A stretch of 5,118 bases of DNA from Deltaproteobacteria bacterium (GTDB taxonomy: Bacteria; Desulfobacterota; DSM-4660; Desulfatiglandales; B25-G16), in assembly GCA_019310745.1 (NCBI GenBank), contig JAFDDS010000074.1, positions 1 through 5,118 on the forward strand, written 5' to 3'. Shown here piece by piece: positions 1 through 5,118 of the stretch. Numbering within the stretch: the first letter of the stretch is position 1; the number at the start of each line of letters is the position of its first letter. The translations under genes were made by a program, and so were the position numbers. The notes below the pieces were generated by a model. That model saw only the letters and a list, made by a program, of their open reading frames with translations. It did not search any database and was not told the origin of the DNA.

Positions 1-1593
1 TTTAAAGAGAGTCCTTTCAATCTCACACCGGATCCACGATACCTCTTTCTGAGCCCTCATCACAGGGAAGCCCTTGAGCACCTTCTTTATGGAATTAACG
101 AACGAAAGGGCTTTATTGCTATTACTGGGGGTATCGGTACAGGCAAGACCACCTTGTGCCGGGCTCTTTTAGACCAGTTAGATAAATCTACGAAGAGCGC
201 CCTGATATTTAATTCCTTTATCAATGAGAAAGAACTTTTAGAGATAATAAATCAGGAATTTGGCATTCACCTGGATCCTGGAGTGCAAACAAAGAAGGAA
301 CATATTGACAGACTTAACCAGTTCCTGCTCAAGACTTATAGTGGGGGGGGTAATGCGGTACTTTTGATAGATGAAGCTCAAAATCTTTCTCACACGGTTC
401 TTGAACAGATACGGATGCTTTCGAATTTAGAAACAGAAAAAGAGAAACTGATTCAGATAGTTCTCGTTGGACAGTCTGAATTGAAGGAGCTTTTGGCCTC
501 TTCCTCGTTAAGACAGCTTAATGAAAGGATAATGGTTCGCTATGAGCTGAGGCCTTTGGCCCACATGGATGTCCAGGGATATGTGGAACACAGATTGGTG
601 GTGGCAGGCGGCAGGGGAAATTTGAGGTTTACAAAGGGCGCTTTCAAGGCAATTTATCGTTACTCTCAAGGAAATCCGAGAAGGATCAATGCTGTTTGTG
701 ATCGAGCACTCCTTATTGCATACGCCAGGGAAAAATATACCATATCGAAAGGAATGGTTGGGAGCGCTATAGAGGAAATCCGTGGAGATATAGTAGCAGA
801 GTATGAAATAAAGGGGTGGTTTTGGAAAAGAGTTGTGTCACCTATTATGCTCCTCTTGTTACTAATCATAGTCGCAGGTTTTGCTGGATGGAGTTTCAGA
901 GAGCATATTTTAGACTTCTTTTCAGATAATCAAAAAATGGCTGTAATGACAACTAAGGATGCTCAATCAAAGGCTCTCAAAACCAAAAAGCCAGCAGCAA
1001 CCATATTTCTTGATGAAAAGACGAGTCTTGCAGGTCTCTTTAATCTTTACAATAATAAGACAAAAGCGGACCGTAATTATGTAAACGAACAAAATGTAGG
1101 AATGGTTTCTTTCTATGTAGAACCGAAATATTTTTTGAGGTTCAAAAAACCATTTCGCGTTCTTTTACCTCACCTTTCACCTTCTGAAACTTCGAGCCCT
1201 TTTTCAGCAGGGATGGCTTCCAGTCTCGGCTCATTGCCTGAGTATCTCCTTATCCGTGAAGTGGCAACCGATGGTGCAATCGTGGTAGATGCCGGCGGCA
1301 AGGACAGGCAGGTTAAAAAGGATTTTTTTAAAAGCTACGGGGAGCAGAAGGTTTCCTGGATCTATTCCTATAAAGGCAAAAAAATAGATTTAATTAAGGG
1401 GATGAATACTCCGAGCGTCTTGAATGTGCAGAAGATTTTAAAAAGCCTGGGATATCTGGTGGAGCTTACCGGCGTCTATGACAATGCAACATTTCGTTGT
1501 GTAATCAAATTCCAGAGCTATTTTGGGCTTAGTCCCGATGGAATTGTGGGTCCCAGGACAAGAGCCTTTTTGTATCAGGTATCTGACTCATGA
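1..1593 (+). CDS. gspA: GspA/ExeA-type AAA+ ATPase with peptidoglycan-binding domain (5' partial)
   Basis: Inner-membrane ATPase of the type II secretion accessory complex; in the family it works with GspB to bind peptidoglycan and help the GspD secretin assemble. The frame is open from base 1, giving 530 visible residues, and begins within the family's typical opening (KESPFNLTPDPRYLFLSP), so perhaps 5-10 residues are missing. Visible features by window codon: Walker A GGIGTGKTT at codons 43-51, Walker B LLIDEAQ near 121-127, a QIVLVGQSEL sensor-like strand, and QGNPRRINAVCDRALL in the lid region. One membrane segment lies near 281-298. A degenerate C39-peptidase-like region without an evident catalytic Cys spans roughly 340-460, and a PG_binding_1 domain roughly 468-526 (VQKILKSLGY, GVYDNATFRCVIKFQ, DGIVGPRTR). 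A TTG at 154 could be taken as a start, but it would remove Walker A, so it is not the real one. The gene ends TCA TGA, right against the inserted cassette. Confidence 0.9.
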   Translation, partial: FKESPFNLTPDPRYLFLSPHHREALEHLLYGINERKGFIAITGGIGTGKTTLCRALLDQLDKSTKSALIFNSFINEKELLEIINQEFGIHLDPGVQTKKEHIDRLNQFLLKTYSGGGNAVLLIDEAQNLSHTVLEQIRMLSNLETEKEKLIQIVLVGQSELKELLASSSLRQLNERIMVRYELRPLAHMDVQGYVEHRLVVAGGRGNLRFTKGAFKAIYRYSQGNPRRINAVCDRALLIAYAREKYTISKGMVGSAIEEIRGDIVAEYEIKGWFWKRVVSPIMLLLLLIIVAGFAGWSFREHILDFFSDNQKMAVMTTKDAQSKALKTKKPAATIFLDEKTSLAGLFNLYNNKTKADRNYVNEQNVGMVSFYVEPKYFLRFKKPFRVLLPHLSPSETSSPFSAGMASSLGSLPEYLLIREVATDGAIVVDAGGKDRQVKKDFFKSYGEQKVSWIYSYKGKKIDLIKGMNTPSVLNVQKILKSLGYLVELTGVYDNATFRCVIKFQSYFGLSPDGIVGPRTRAFLYQVSDS

Positions 1594-1594
1594 G
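1589..1594 (+). repeat. Left copy of putative target-site duplication (CATGAG)
   Basis: CATGAG overlaps the gspA stop codon (TGA 1591-1593) and matches 2076-2081 exactly, where the second copy holds the start codon of the TPR gene. The left copy sits in a perfect 8-nt palindrome, CTCATGAG (1587-1594). The flanking bases differ (T before the left copy, C before the right; T after the left, C after the right), so the match is exactly 6 nt. Confidence 0.55.
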
Positions 1595-1643
1595 TTTTAT
1601 TGCGTTTATTGGGTTTGTTGTGTTTATTGCGTTAGAAAGATGA
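1590..1643 (+). CDS. Possible 17-residue hydrophobic leader peptide across the left repeats
   Basis: ATG at 1590 overlaps the gspA stop (ATGA) and opens a 17-codon frame reading MSFIAFIGFVVFIALER. It ends at TGA 1641-1643, which itself overlaps the start codon of the next ORF (ATGA at 1640-1643). The middle is made of three-codon repeats (FIA, FIG, FVV, FIA), because each 9-nt repeat unit is exactly three codons. The ATG appears to be the left duplicate of the TPR gene's original start. A weak AGG lies 10 nt upstream (1577-1579). It may act as a coupling ORF that carries ribosomes from gspA to the cassette gene, or it may be a chance reading of the repeats. The peptide would be almost entirely membrane-seeking. 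Confidence 0.3.
   Translation: MSFIAFIGFVVFIALER
1596..1631 (+). repeat. Left terminal array of four 9-nt repeats (TTTRTTGNG)
   Basis: Four consecutive units: TTTATTGCG (1596-1604), TTTATTGGG (1605-1613), TTTGTTGTG (1614-1622) and TTTATTGCG (1623-1631). The array starts 3 nt after the gspA stop codon. Units 1605-1631 can pair antiparallel with 2028-2054 at 22 of 27 positions, giving a long imperfect stem around the IVS gene in the transcript. Confidence 0.85.
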
Positions 1644-2071
1644 AAATTAAAAGATTTGAAGATTTACATTGTTGGCAGGAAGCACGTAAGTTGGTAAATT
1701 TGGTTTATCGAGCAATAAAAGGAAACAAGGATTTTCAAAAAGATATTAGATTATGTGGACAGATTACCGCAGCAGCAGTATCGTCTATGAGTAACATTGC
1801 TGAGGGCTTTTCCCGTAGATCGAACAAGGAGTTTATTCAGTACCTCTTTATATCCAAAAGTTCGGCAACCGAGGTACAGAGTGAAGCTTATGTGTCGTTA
1901 GATCAAAAATATATAACAGGGGAAACTTTCCATCACATCTATGAGCAAGCTAAAAGAGTTTCTAAATTGGATTCTGGCCTAATTACCTATCTCCTGCGAA
2001 ACCAGAAAACATCAAAACAGAAAGAAACCCAAGAAACTCAACAAACGCAAGAAACAAGGCAAACCAGATAA
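1640..2071 (+). CDS. 23S rRNA intervening-sequence / four-helix-bundle protein
   Basis: A 143-residue protein of the IVS-encoded four-helix-bundle family, which also includes the Avd-type accessory proteins of diversity-generating retroelements. Family hallmarks are clear: RFEDLHCWQEARKLVNLVY at residues 5-23, QITAAAVSSMSNIAEGFSRR at 41-60, then KEFIQYLFISKSSATEVQSE at 63-82. The likely role is a small oligomeric nucleic-acid-binding protein; no enzyme activity is evident and its cellular job is unknown. The ATG at 1640 is chosen because the family signature begins within a few residues. The upstream in-frame ATG at 1523 would add about 39 residues read out of frame through the gspA end and the repeats. 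No good Shine-Dalgarno precedes 1640; the start overlaps the stop of the 17-codon ORF, so coupled initiation is likely. The C-terminal tail (about 129-143) is an ETQ/QTQ/ETR three-residue repeat encoded by the right terminal repeats, not part of the fold. No rRNA sequence flanks the gene. Confidence 0.9.
   Translation: MKIKRFEDLHCWQEARKLVNLVYRAIKGNKDFQKDIRLCGQITAAAVSSMSNIAEGFSRRSNKEFIQYLFISKSSATEVQSEAYVSLDQKYITGETFHHIYEQAKRVSKLDSGLITYLLRNQKTSKQKETQETQQTQETRQTR
2028..2063 (+). repeat. Right terminal array of 9-nt repeats (CNCAAYAAA-like), inverted to the left array
   Basis: Units are CCCAAGAAA (2028-2036), CTCAACAAA (2037-2045), CGCAAGAAA (2046-2054) and a decayed CAAGGCAAA (2055-2063); a further degenerate AGAAAGAAA precedes them. 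Individual units are 8/9 complementary to left units, for example 2037-2045 with 1614-1622. The array encodes the end of the IVS protein as a three-residue repeat and lies just before its TAA. Confidence 0.8.
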
Positions 2072-2075
2072 GTGC

Positions 2076-2081
2076 CATGAG
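2076..2081 (+). repeat. Right copy of putative target-site duplication (CATGAG)
   Basis: Exact match to 1589-1594. Here it contains the start codon and first base of codon 2 of the TPR gene. Together with the left copy it brackets the cassette. Confidence 0.55.
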
Positions 2082-2721
2082 CTACATACACGAGGCCTTG
2101 CAAAAGGCACAGAAAGCGAAAGATGCTAGGTTTCCGAAATACAAAAGAATATTATTAGGCTCCAAGGGAAAACCAGGTATTTTTTTTTCAAGAACCGTAT
2201 GGTTGATTTCTCTCTTTGTCATTTTACTTGCTTTTACATTTTATTCATGGTTCGATTTCAAGTATAAAAAGACACTACCAGCCCCAAAGAATCAACAGGC
2301 CGTGGTAAGCCACAAGATAGAAGCCACAGTAAATTTCGGGGAATTTTATGAGAGAGCCAAAAAATTTCAAAAAATCGGCCGCTTGAAGGAAGCACAGGGA
2401 TTTTATAAGCAAGCCCTTACACTTGAACCAGACAATGTTTTTGTTTTGAATAATTTAGGGGTTATCTATATTCAACAGCGAAAGTATTCGGAGGCCAGCA
2501 ACAACCTTGAAAGTGCTATTCGAATAAAACCAGAATATGTAGACCCATATTACAACTTGGCATGCCTCTATGCATTGAAAGGGAAGGTGATGAAAAGTTT
2601 AGAAAACCTGAAGAAAGCGATTTCACTAAATAAATTGGTGAGAGAGTGGGCTCGAAAGGACAGAGACCTACAAAACATGAAAGGCGTGCCCGAGTTTGAA
2701 GAGATAATAAAAAAGAAATAA
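2077..2721 (+). CDS. Inner-membrane TPR protein with GspB-like N-terminus
   Basis: 214 residues. The start MSYIHEALQKAQKAKD matches the cytoplasmic N-terminus of GspB/ExeB-type proteins. One membrane segment follows at about 41-59 (VWLISLFVILLAFTFYSW), then a linker, then roughly three TPRs at 88-121, 122-155 and 156-189 (for example GRLKEAQGFYKQALTLEPDN and YYNLACLYALKGK). The end, DLQNMKGVPEFEEII, is typical of TPR proteins. Topology should be N-in with the TPRs in the periplasm. Its place between gspA and gspD suggests it partners GspA and acts as a scaffold or helper for secretin assembly; that role is inferred. The usual GspB C-terminal domain is not evident. The start lies 5 nt after the IVS-protein stop with no strong Shine-Dalgarno (only AAGG about 17 nt upstream), so translation probably depends on coupling. 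A nine-T run at 2180-2188 precedes the membrane segment. Confidence 0.85.
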   Translation: MSYIHEALQKAQKAKDARFPKYKRILLGSKGKPGIFFSRTVWLISLFVILLAFTFYSWFDFKYKKTLPAPKNQQAVVSHKIEATVNFGEFYERAKKFQKIGRLKEAQGFYKQALTLEPDNVFVLNNLGVIYIQQRKYSEASNNLESAIRIKPEYVDPYYNLACLYALKGKVMKSLENLKKAISLNKLVREWARKDRDLQNMKGVPEFEEIIKKK

Positions 2722-2736
2722 AAGAGAGTTGGGGTA

Positions 2737-2796
2737 ATGGAATTCAAAGAATTAGAGTCTTCAATCCTCCAATCCTCCAGTAATCATGGGACATAA
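2737..2796 (+). CDS. Possible 19-residue ORF upstream of gspD
   Basis: ATG 2737 follows a purine-rich AAAGAGAG (2721-2728) by 8 nt, the best Shine-Dalgarno-like spacing in this spacer. The frame reads MEFKELESSILQSSSNHGT and stops at TAA 2794-2796, 4 nt before the preferred gspD start. It resembles no family I recognise. It could be a coupling ORF for gspD or chance; the serine-rich middle comes from the CAATCCTC tandem repeat. Confidence 0.2.
   Translation: MEFKELESSILQSSSNHGT
2762..2778 (+). repeat. Tandem 8-nt repeat CAATCCTC x2 in the spacer before gspD
   Basis: CAATCCTC occurs at 2762-2769 and 2770-2777, followed by one more C. Both copies run into CCTCC, the same core as the anti-Shine-Dalgarno end of 16S rRNA. 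No Shine-Dalgarno precedes the ATG at 2786 because this pyrimidine block occupies the site. Confidence 0.7.
2788..2791 (+). promoter_or_regulatory. Weak ribosome-binding site for gspD (GGGA)
   Basis: GGGA lies 9 nt before ATG 2801. The competing in-frame ATG at 2786 has only the CCTCC block upstream, so this site favours the later start. Confidence 0.4.
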
Positions 2797-2800
2797 GACT

Positions 2801-4912
2801 ATGAAATATTCTACAGCCGTGAACATATATCTTCTCTCCTTTTTGTGGATAATAGTATTATTACTTTCAGGTAGCTACCCCGTGTTAGGAGCAAGGCTTG
2901 CAGGTGAAGAAGGAGTTATATCTGTTACTCCTACACCGAGTCAACCTGTTAAAAAGCTTGAGCCGGTGAAACCTGCTAAAGTAAAAAAACAGCCCCAAGC
3001 CCAGGTAAAGGTTCCAGCAGAAAAGAGAATTACTCAGAAAAAGAAGGTATCACTTAAACAAGAGCCAGATACCCGTTATGTTACCATCGACTTTGATAGT
3101 GTAGATATTGGCCTCTTTATCAAATTTATAAGTGAGTTGACAGGTAAGAATTTTGTCATTGATAAAAGAGTGAAGGGGAAGGTAACGATTATTTCCCCTA
3201 CCAAGATATCAGTAAACGAGGCTTATAGAGTTTTTGAATCTGTGCTGGATGTCCATGGATTTACAACTGTTCCTGCCGGAAGTATCATCAAGATTGTGCC
3301 GGCTCTCCATGCAAGGTCTAAAAACATTGAAACCAGGCTCCGCAAGGAGGCTATTGCCCCTGAAGACAAGGTGGTAACTCAGCTCATTCCTCTTGCATAT
3401 GCCAATCCCGATGAACTCAAAAAACTTTTTGCTCCCTTGATATCCAAGAGCAGCCTGATTGTCTCCTACCAGCCTACACGCATGCTAATTGTTACTGATG
3501 TGCTTTCCAATATAAAGCGCCTGCTTAAAATTGTAGAAGTTATTGATGTTGTAGGAATTGGTGAAGAGATATCGGTAATTCCCCTTGAACATGCAACAGC
3601 ATCATCACTATCGAAACCATTAGTAAGTATTTTTCAGAAGGTAGCTCAAAGGGCCAAAAAAGGCGTATCCATAGGCCCTGTTGTCAGAATTATGGCTGAT
3701 GAGAGGACGAATTCCTTGATAATACTGGCCACAGAGGATGATACATTACGGATTAGAAAGCTTATAAAACTATTGGACAAAGAAATCCCTCGAGGAGAAG
3801 GAGATATCCATGTGTATTACCTTCAGAATGCAAATGCCGAAGATCTTGTCAAGGTCTTAGCAGCACTTCCCTCTGAAGAGAAAAAACAGGCAGCAAAAGG
3901 CAGGGCTCCTGTTATCTCTAAAGAGGTACAGATAGTGGCAGATAAGGCGACCAATTCCCTGGTAATTAAGGCAAAAAAACACGACTATCTTGTTATCGAA
4001 GATATTATCGAAAAACTTGATATCCCCAGGACCATGGTCTATATCGAGGCCCTGATTATGGAAGTCAATGTGGATAAAGAGTTTAGGCTTGGGGTAGAAT
4101 GGCTGGGAATGGAGGATTTTACGTATAATGGAAAGAAAGGCGGCTATTTTGCCGGCTCAGGAGGTGCTGGCGGAGTTGGGGACTACAGTGGTATTAAAGG
4201 ATTGTCAGGGATTCCACCGTCTCTCCCCTCAGGCTTTTCCCTGGGTGTTGTTGGCGAGGCTATCACAATCGGGAGTGTGGTTTTTCCAAATGTCGCCGCC
4301 ATCTTGCAGGCATATCAAAAAGATTCCGATGTGAATATACTTCAAACTCCCCAGATCCTGACAACAGACAATGAGGAGGCAGAGATCAAGGTAGGACAAA
4401 ATGTGCCGTATCTCACAAAAGAGGCAACCGGTGATCAAACATACCAAACATACGAATACAAGGATGTAGGCGTGACACTCAAAATTACCCCCCAGATCAA
4501 CCAGGAGCGGTTTGTAAGGCTAAAGATCTTTCAAGAGAATGTAACATTAAAAAAAGGGGCTGAGGAATTTAGACCGACGACCCTGAAGCGCTCTGCAGAA
4601 ACCACGGTTATCGTAAAGGATAAGAATACTGTGGTTATCGGTGGGATCATTGGAGAGAGCATTGAAAGAGGAGCTTATAAGGTACCGTGTCTTGGAGATA
4701 TACCGGGCCTTGGTTTGCTCTTTAAATCAAAATCTCGATCTCGAAATAAAACCAATCTTTTTGTTTTTCTGACACCCCATATCATTGAGAACCCCATTGA
4801 GGCACAAAAGATTTATGACGAGAAGAAAGAAGAAATAGAAAAAATCAAGGGCGGTGCCATAAAAATGTATGAAAAACCAAAACCTAAAGAACGGGGCTCG
4901 ACTGTTCAATGA
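2801..4912 (+). CDS. gspD: Type II secretion outer-membrane secretin GspD
   Basis: Outer-membrane secretin forming the T2SS exit channel. From the ATG at 2801 it is 703 residues, normal for GspD. A signal peptide covers residues 1 to about 30 (hydrophobic core IYLLSFLWIIVLLL, cleavage near PVLGA). A Lys/Pro-rich linker (about 40-90) may cross the peptidoglycan. Then come N0 at about 92-170 (VTIDFDSVDIGLFIKFISEL), N1 about 191-250, N2 about 256-329 (ADERTNSLIILA), N3 about 334-408 (ADKATNSLVIKA), and the secretin core about 409-661. Core marks are QTPQILTTDNEEAEIKVGQN, VGVTLKITPQI, TTVIVKDKNTVVIGGIIG, VPCLGDIPGLGLLF and LFVFLTPHII. A Gly-rich stretch at about 447-485 falls between the first core strands and the gate. 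The short tail after the core (about 40 residues) gives no clear pilotin-binding domain. An ATG at 2786 would add five residues, but 2801 has the better ribosome-binding site. Expression probably comes from the upstream operon promoter. Confidence 0.95.
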   Translation: MKYSTAVNIYLLSFLWIIVLLLSGSYPVLGARLAGEEGVISVTPTPSQPVKKLEPVKPAKVKKQPQAQVKVPAEKRITQKKKVSLKQEPDTRYVTIDFDSVDIGLFIKFISELTGKNFVIDKRVKGKVTIISPTKISVNEAYRVFESVLDVHGFTTVPAGSIIKIVPALHARSKNIETRLRKEAIAPEDKVVTQLIPLAYANPDELKKLFAPLISKSSLIVSYQPTRMLIVTDVLSNIKRLLKIVEVIDVVGIGEEISVIPLEHATASSLSKPLVSIFQKVAQRAKKGVSIGPVVRIMADERTNSLIILATEDDTLRIRKLIKLLDKEIPRGEGDIHVYYLQNANAEDLVKVLAALPSEEKKQAAKGRAPVISKEVQIVADKATNSLVIKAKKHDYLVIEDIIEKLDIPRTMVYIEALIMEVNVDKEFRLGVEWLGMEDFTYNGKKGGYFAGSGGAGGVGDYSGIKGLSGIPPSLPSGFSLGVVGEAITIGSVVFPNVAAILQAYQKDSDVNILQTPQILTTDNEEAEIKVGQNVPYLTKEATGDQTYQTYEYKDVGVTLKITPQINQERFVRLKIFQENVTLKKGAEEFRPTTLKRSAETTVIVKDKNTVVIGGIIGESIERGAYKVPCLGDIPGLGLLFKSKSRSRNKTNLFVFLTPHIIENPIEAQKIYDEKKEEIEKIKGGAIKMYEKPKPKERGSTVQ

Positions 4913-4915
4913 GGA
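4910..4915 (+). promoter_or_regulatory. Ribosome-binding site for gspE (TGAGGA)
   Basis: TGAGGA overlaps the gspD stop codon and lies 10 nt before ATG 4926. It supports that start and would tie gspE initiation to termination on gspD. Confidence 0.5.
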
Positions 4916-4925
4916 TGCGTACCGT

Positions 4926-5118
4926 ATGACTCATAAATTAATAGGGGAGATATTAAAAGAGATTTGCTCCCTTTCAGACGATACATTCGAAGAAGCCCTT
5001 GAGGTACAACGAAAAGAAGGTGGCAGGATAGGAGAAATTCTTGTCCAGAAAGGGGCAATCGGAGAAGGAGACCTGTTAAAGGCTCGTGGTGTTCAGTTTG
5101 GGCTGTCCTTATGGTCCA
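4926..5118 (+). CDS. gspE: Type II secretion assembly ATPase GspE, N-terminal domain (3' partial)
   Basis: Only 64 codons are visible. They match the N-terminal domain of GspE/PilB-type ATPases (T2SSE_N/MshEN fold): LIGEILKEI, then FEEALEVQRKEGGRIGEIL, VQKGAIGEGDLLKARGVQFGL. In the family this domain docks the cytoplasmic hexameric ATPase to GspL or another platform component and can bind c-di-GMP in some members; the residues that would decide c-di-GMP binding cannot be judged here. The start is 13 nt after the gspD stop, preceded by TGAGGA. A four-codon mini-ORF (ATG 4915) ends in ATGA overlapping the gspE start. GspE is favoured over PilB because the gene directly follows gspD. The nucleotide-binding part lies beyond the window. 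Confidence 0.88.
   Translation, partial: MTHKLIGEILKEICSLSDDTFEEALEVQRKEGGRIGEILVQKGAIGEGDLLKARGVQFGLSLWS

Larger units (their letters stand above)
1595..2075 (+). mobile_element. IVS-like inserted cassette with 9-nt-repeat inverted ends
   Basis: A segment of about 481 bp separates two secretion genes that would otherwise abut. It carries one complete ORF for an IVS/four-helix-bundle protein. Its left end is four copies of TTTRTTGNG (1596-1631). Its right end is the complementary unit CNCAAYAAA, three good copies and one decayed (2028-2063), so the termini are imperfect inverted repeats. CATGAG occurs directly outside both ends (1589-1594, 2076-2081), as expected of a target-site duplication. 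Removing 1595-2081 restores an ATGA overlap of gspA and the TPR gene. No transposase is present, so movement, if it occurs, would need a factor supplied elsewhere or an RNA-level route. The exact borders and the mobility are inference; the repeats, the direct duplication and the interrupted operon are seen directly. Confidence 0.6.

Noticed and set aside
154..156. TTG as the start of the ATPase gene
   Set aside because: The frame is open to base 1 and the upstream codons encode the family's N-terminus and Walker A motif, so the gene is simply cut by the window edge.
666..869. Minus-strand ORF of 67 codons inside gspA
   Set aside because: It is antisense to a well-supported domain and membrane segment, with no recognisable family features.
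1523..1639. Longer N-terminus of the IVS protein from ATG 1523
   Set aside because: These codons are the gspA 3' end and the left repeats read in another frame; the family signature begins right after ATG 1640.
1596..2063. CRISPR-like repeats or a diversity-generating retroelement
   Set aside because: The 9-nt units are tandem without spacers, so this is not CRISPR. The Avd-like fold raised the retroelement idea, but no reverse transcriptase or template/variable repeat pair is present.
1594..2076. Interrupted 23S rRNA gene around the IVS protein
   Set aside because: The flanking sequence is protein-coding on both sides (gspA and the TPR gene), with no rRNA-like sequence.
2741..2753. Small hairpin AATTC-AAA-GAATT as a terminator before gspD
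   Set aside because: The stem is only 5 AT-rich base pairs with a 3-nt loop and no U tract follows; too weak to call.
4128..4447. Overlapping + and - strand ORFs of about 70 codons inside gspD
   Set aside because: Both lie within the conserved secretin reading frame and show no protein family features; they are shadows of the Gly-rich and gate coding sequence.
4727..4909. Minus-strand ORF of 60 codons at the end of gspD
   Set aside because: Antisense to the conserved secretin C-terminus; its Phe-rich composition is the complement of Lys/Glu-rich codons.

Overview
The window holds part of a type II secretion (general secretion pathway) operon, all on the + strand. The order is a GspA/ExeA-type AAA+ ATPase (5' end outside the window), a TPR protein with a GspB-like N-terminus, the outer-membrane secretin GspD, and the start of the assembly ATPase GspE. 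The secretin and the peptidoglycan-binding GspA point to a diderm (Gram-negative) bacterium. The moderate-to-low GC content and the A / TPR-B / D / E gene order suggest an environmental lineage such as Desulfobacterota, Nitrospirota or Omnitrophota. That placement is inference; nothing here fixes the taxon.

Layout: 1-1593 gspA, cut at its 5' end; 1595-2075 an inserted cassette encoding a 23S rRNA intervening-sequence (IVS) / four-helix-bundle protein; 2077-2721 the membrane-anchored TPR protein; 2722-2800 a short spacer with a tandem 8-nt repeat and a possible 19-codon ORF; 2801-4912 gspD; 4926 to the window end, the N-terminus of gspE. No promoter, terminator, tRNA, rRNA or CRISPR array is visible, and the genes read as one transcript.

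The main observation is the cassette between gspA and the TPR gene. It is bounded by arrays of a 9-nt repeat, TTTRTTGNG on the left and its complement CNCAAYAAA on the right, so the ends are imperfect inverted repeats. Outside these lies a 6-nt direct repeat, CATGAG, at 1589-1594 and 2076-2081. Removing one copy plus the cassette restores an ATGA overlap between the gspA stop and the TPR gene start. This looks like a mobile IVS-like element that inserted at a stop/start overlap and duplicated the target. The left copy of the lost start codon now opens a 17-codon hydrophobic ORF through the repeats, and that ORF ends in a second ATGA overlap with the IVS-protein start. The insertion therefore seems to keep a chain of translational coupling through the operon.

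By family knowledge, GspA and a GspB-like partner remodel or bind peptidoglycan so that GspD can assemble in the outer membrane, and GspE powers the inner-membrane pseudopilus machinery. In this operon the GspB-like protein carries TPRs in its periplasmic part.
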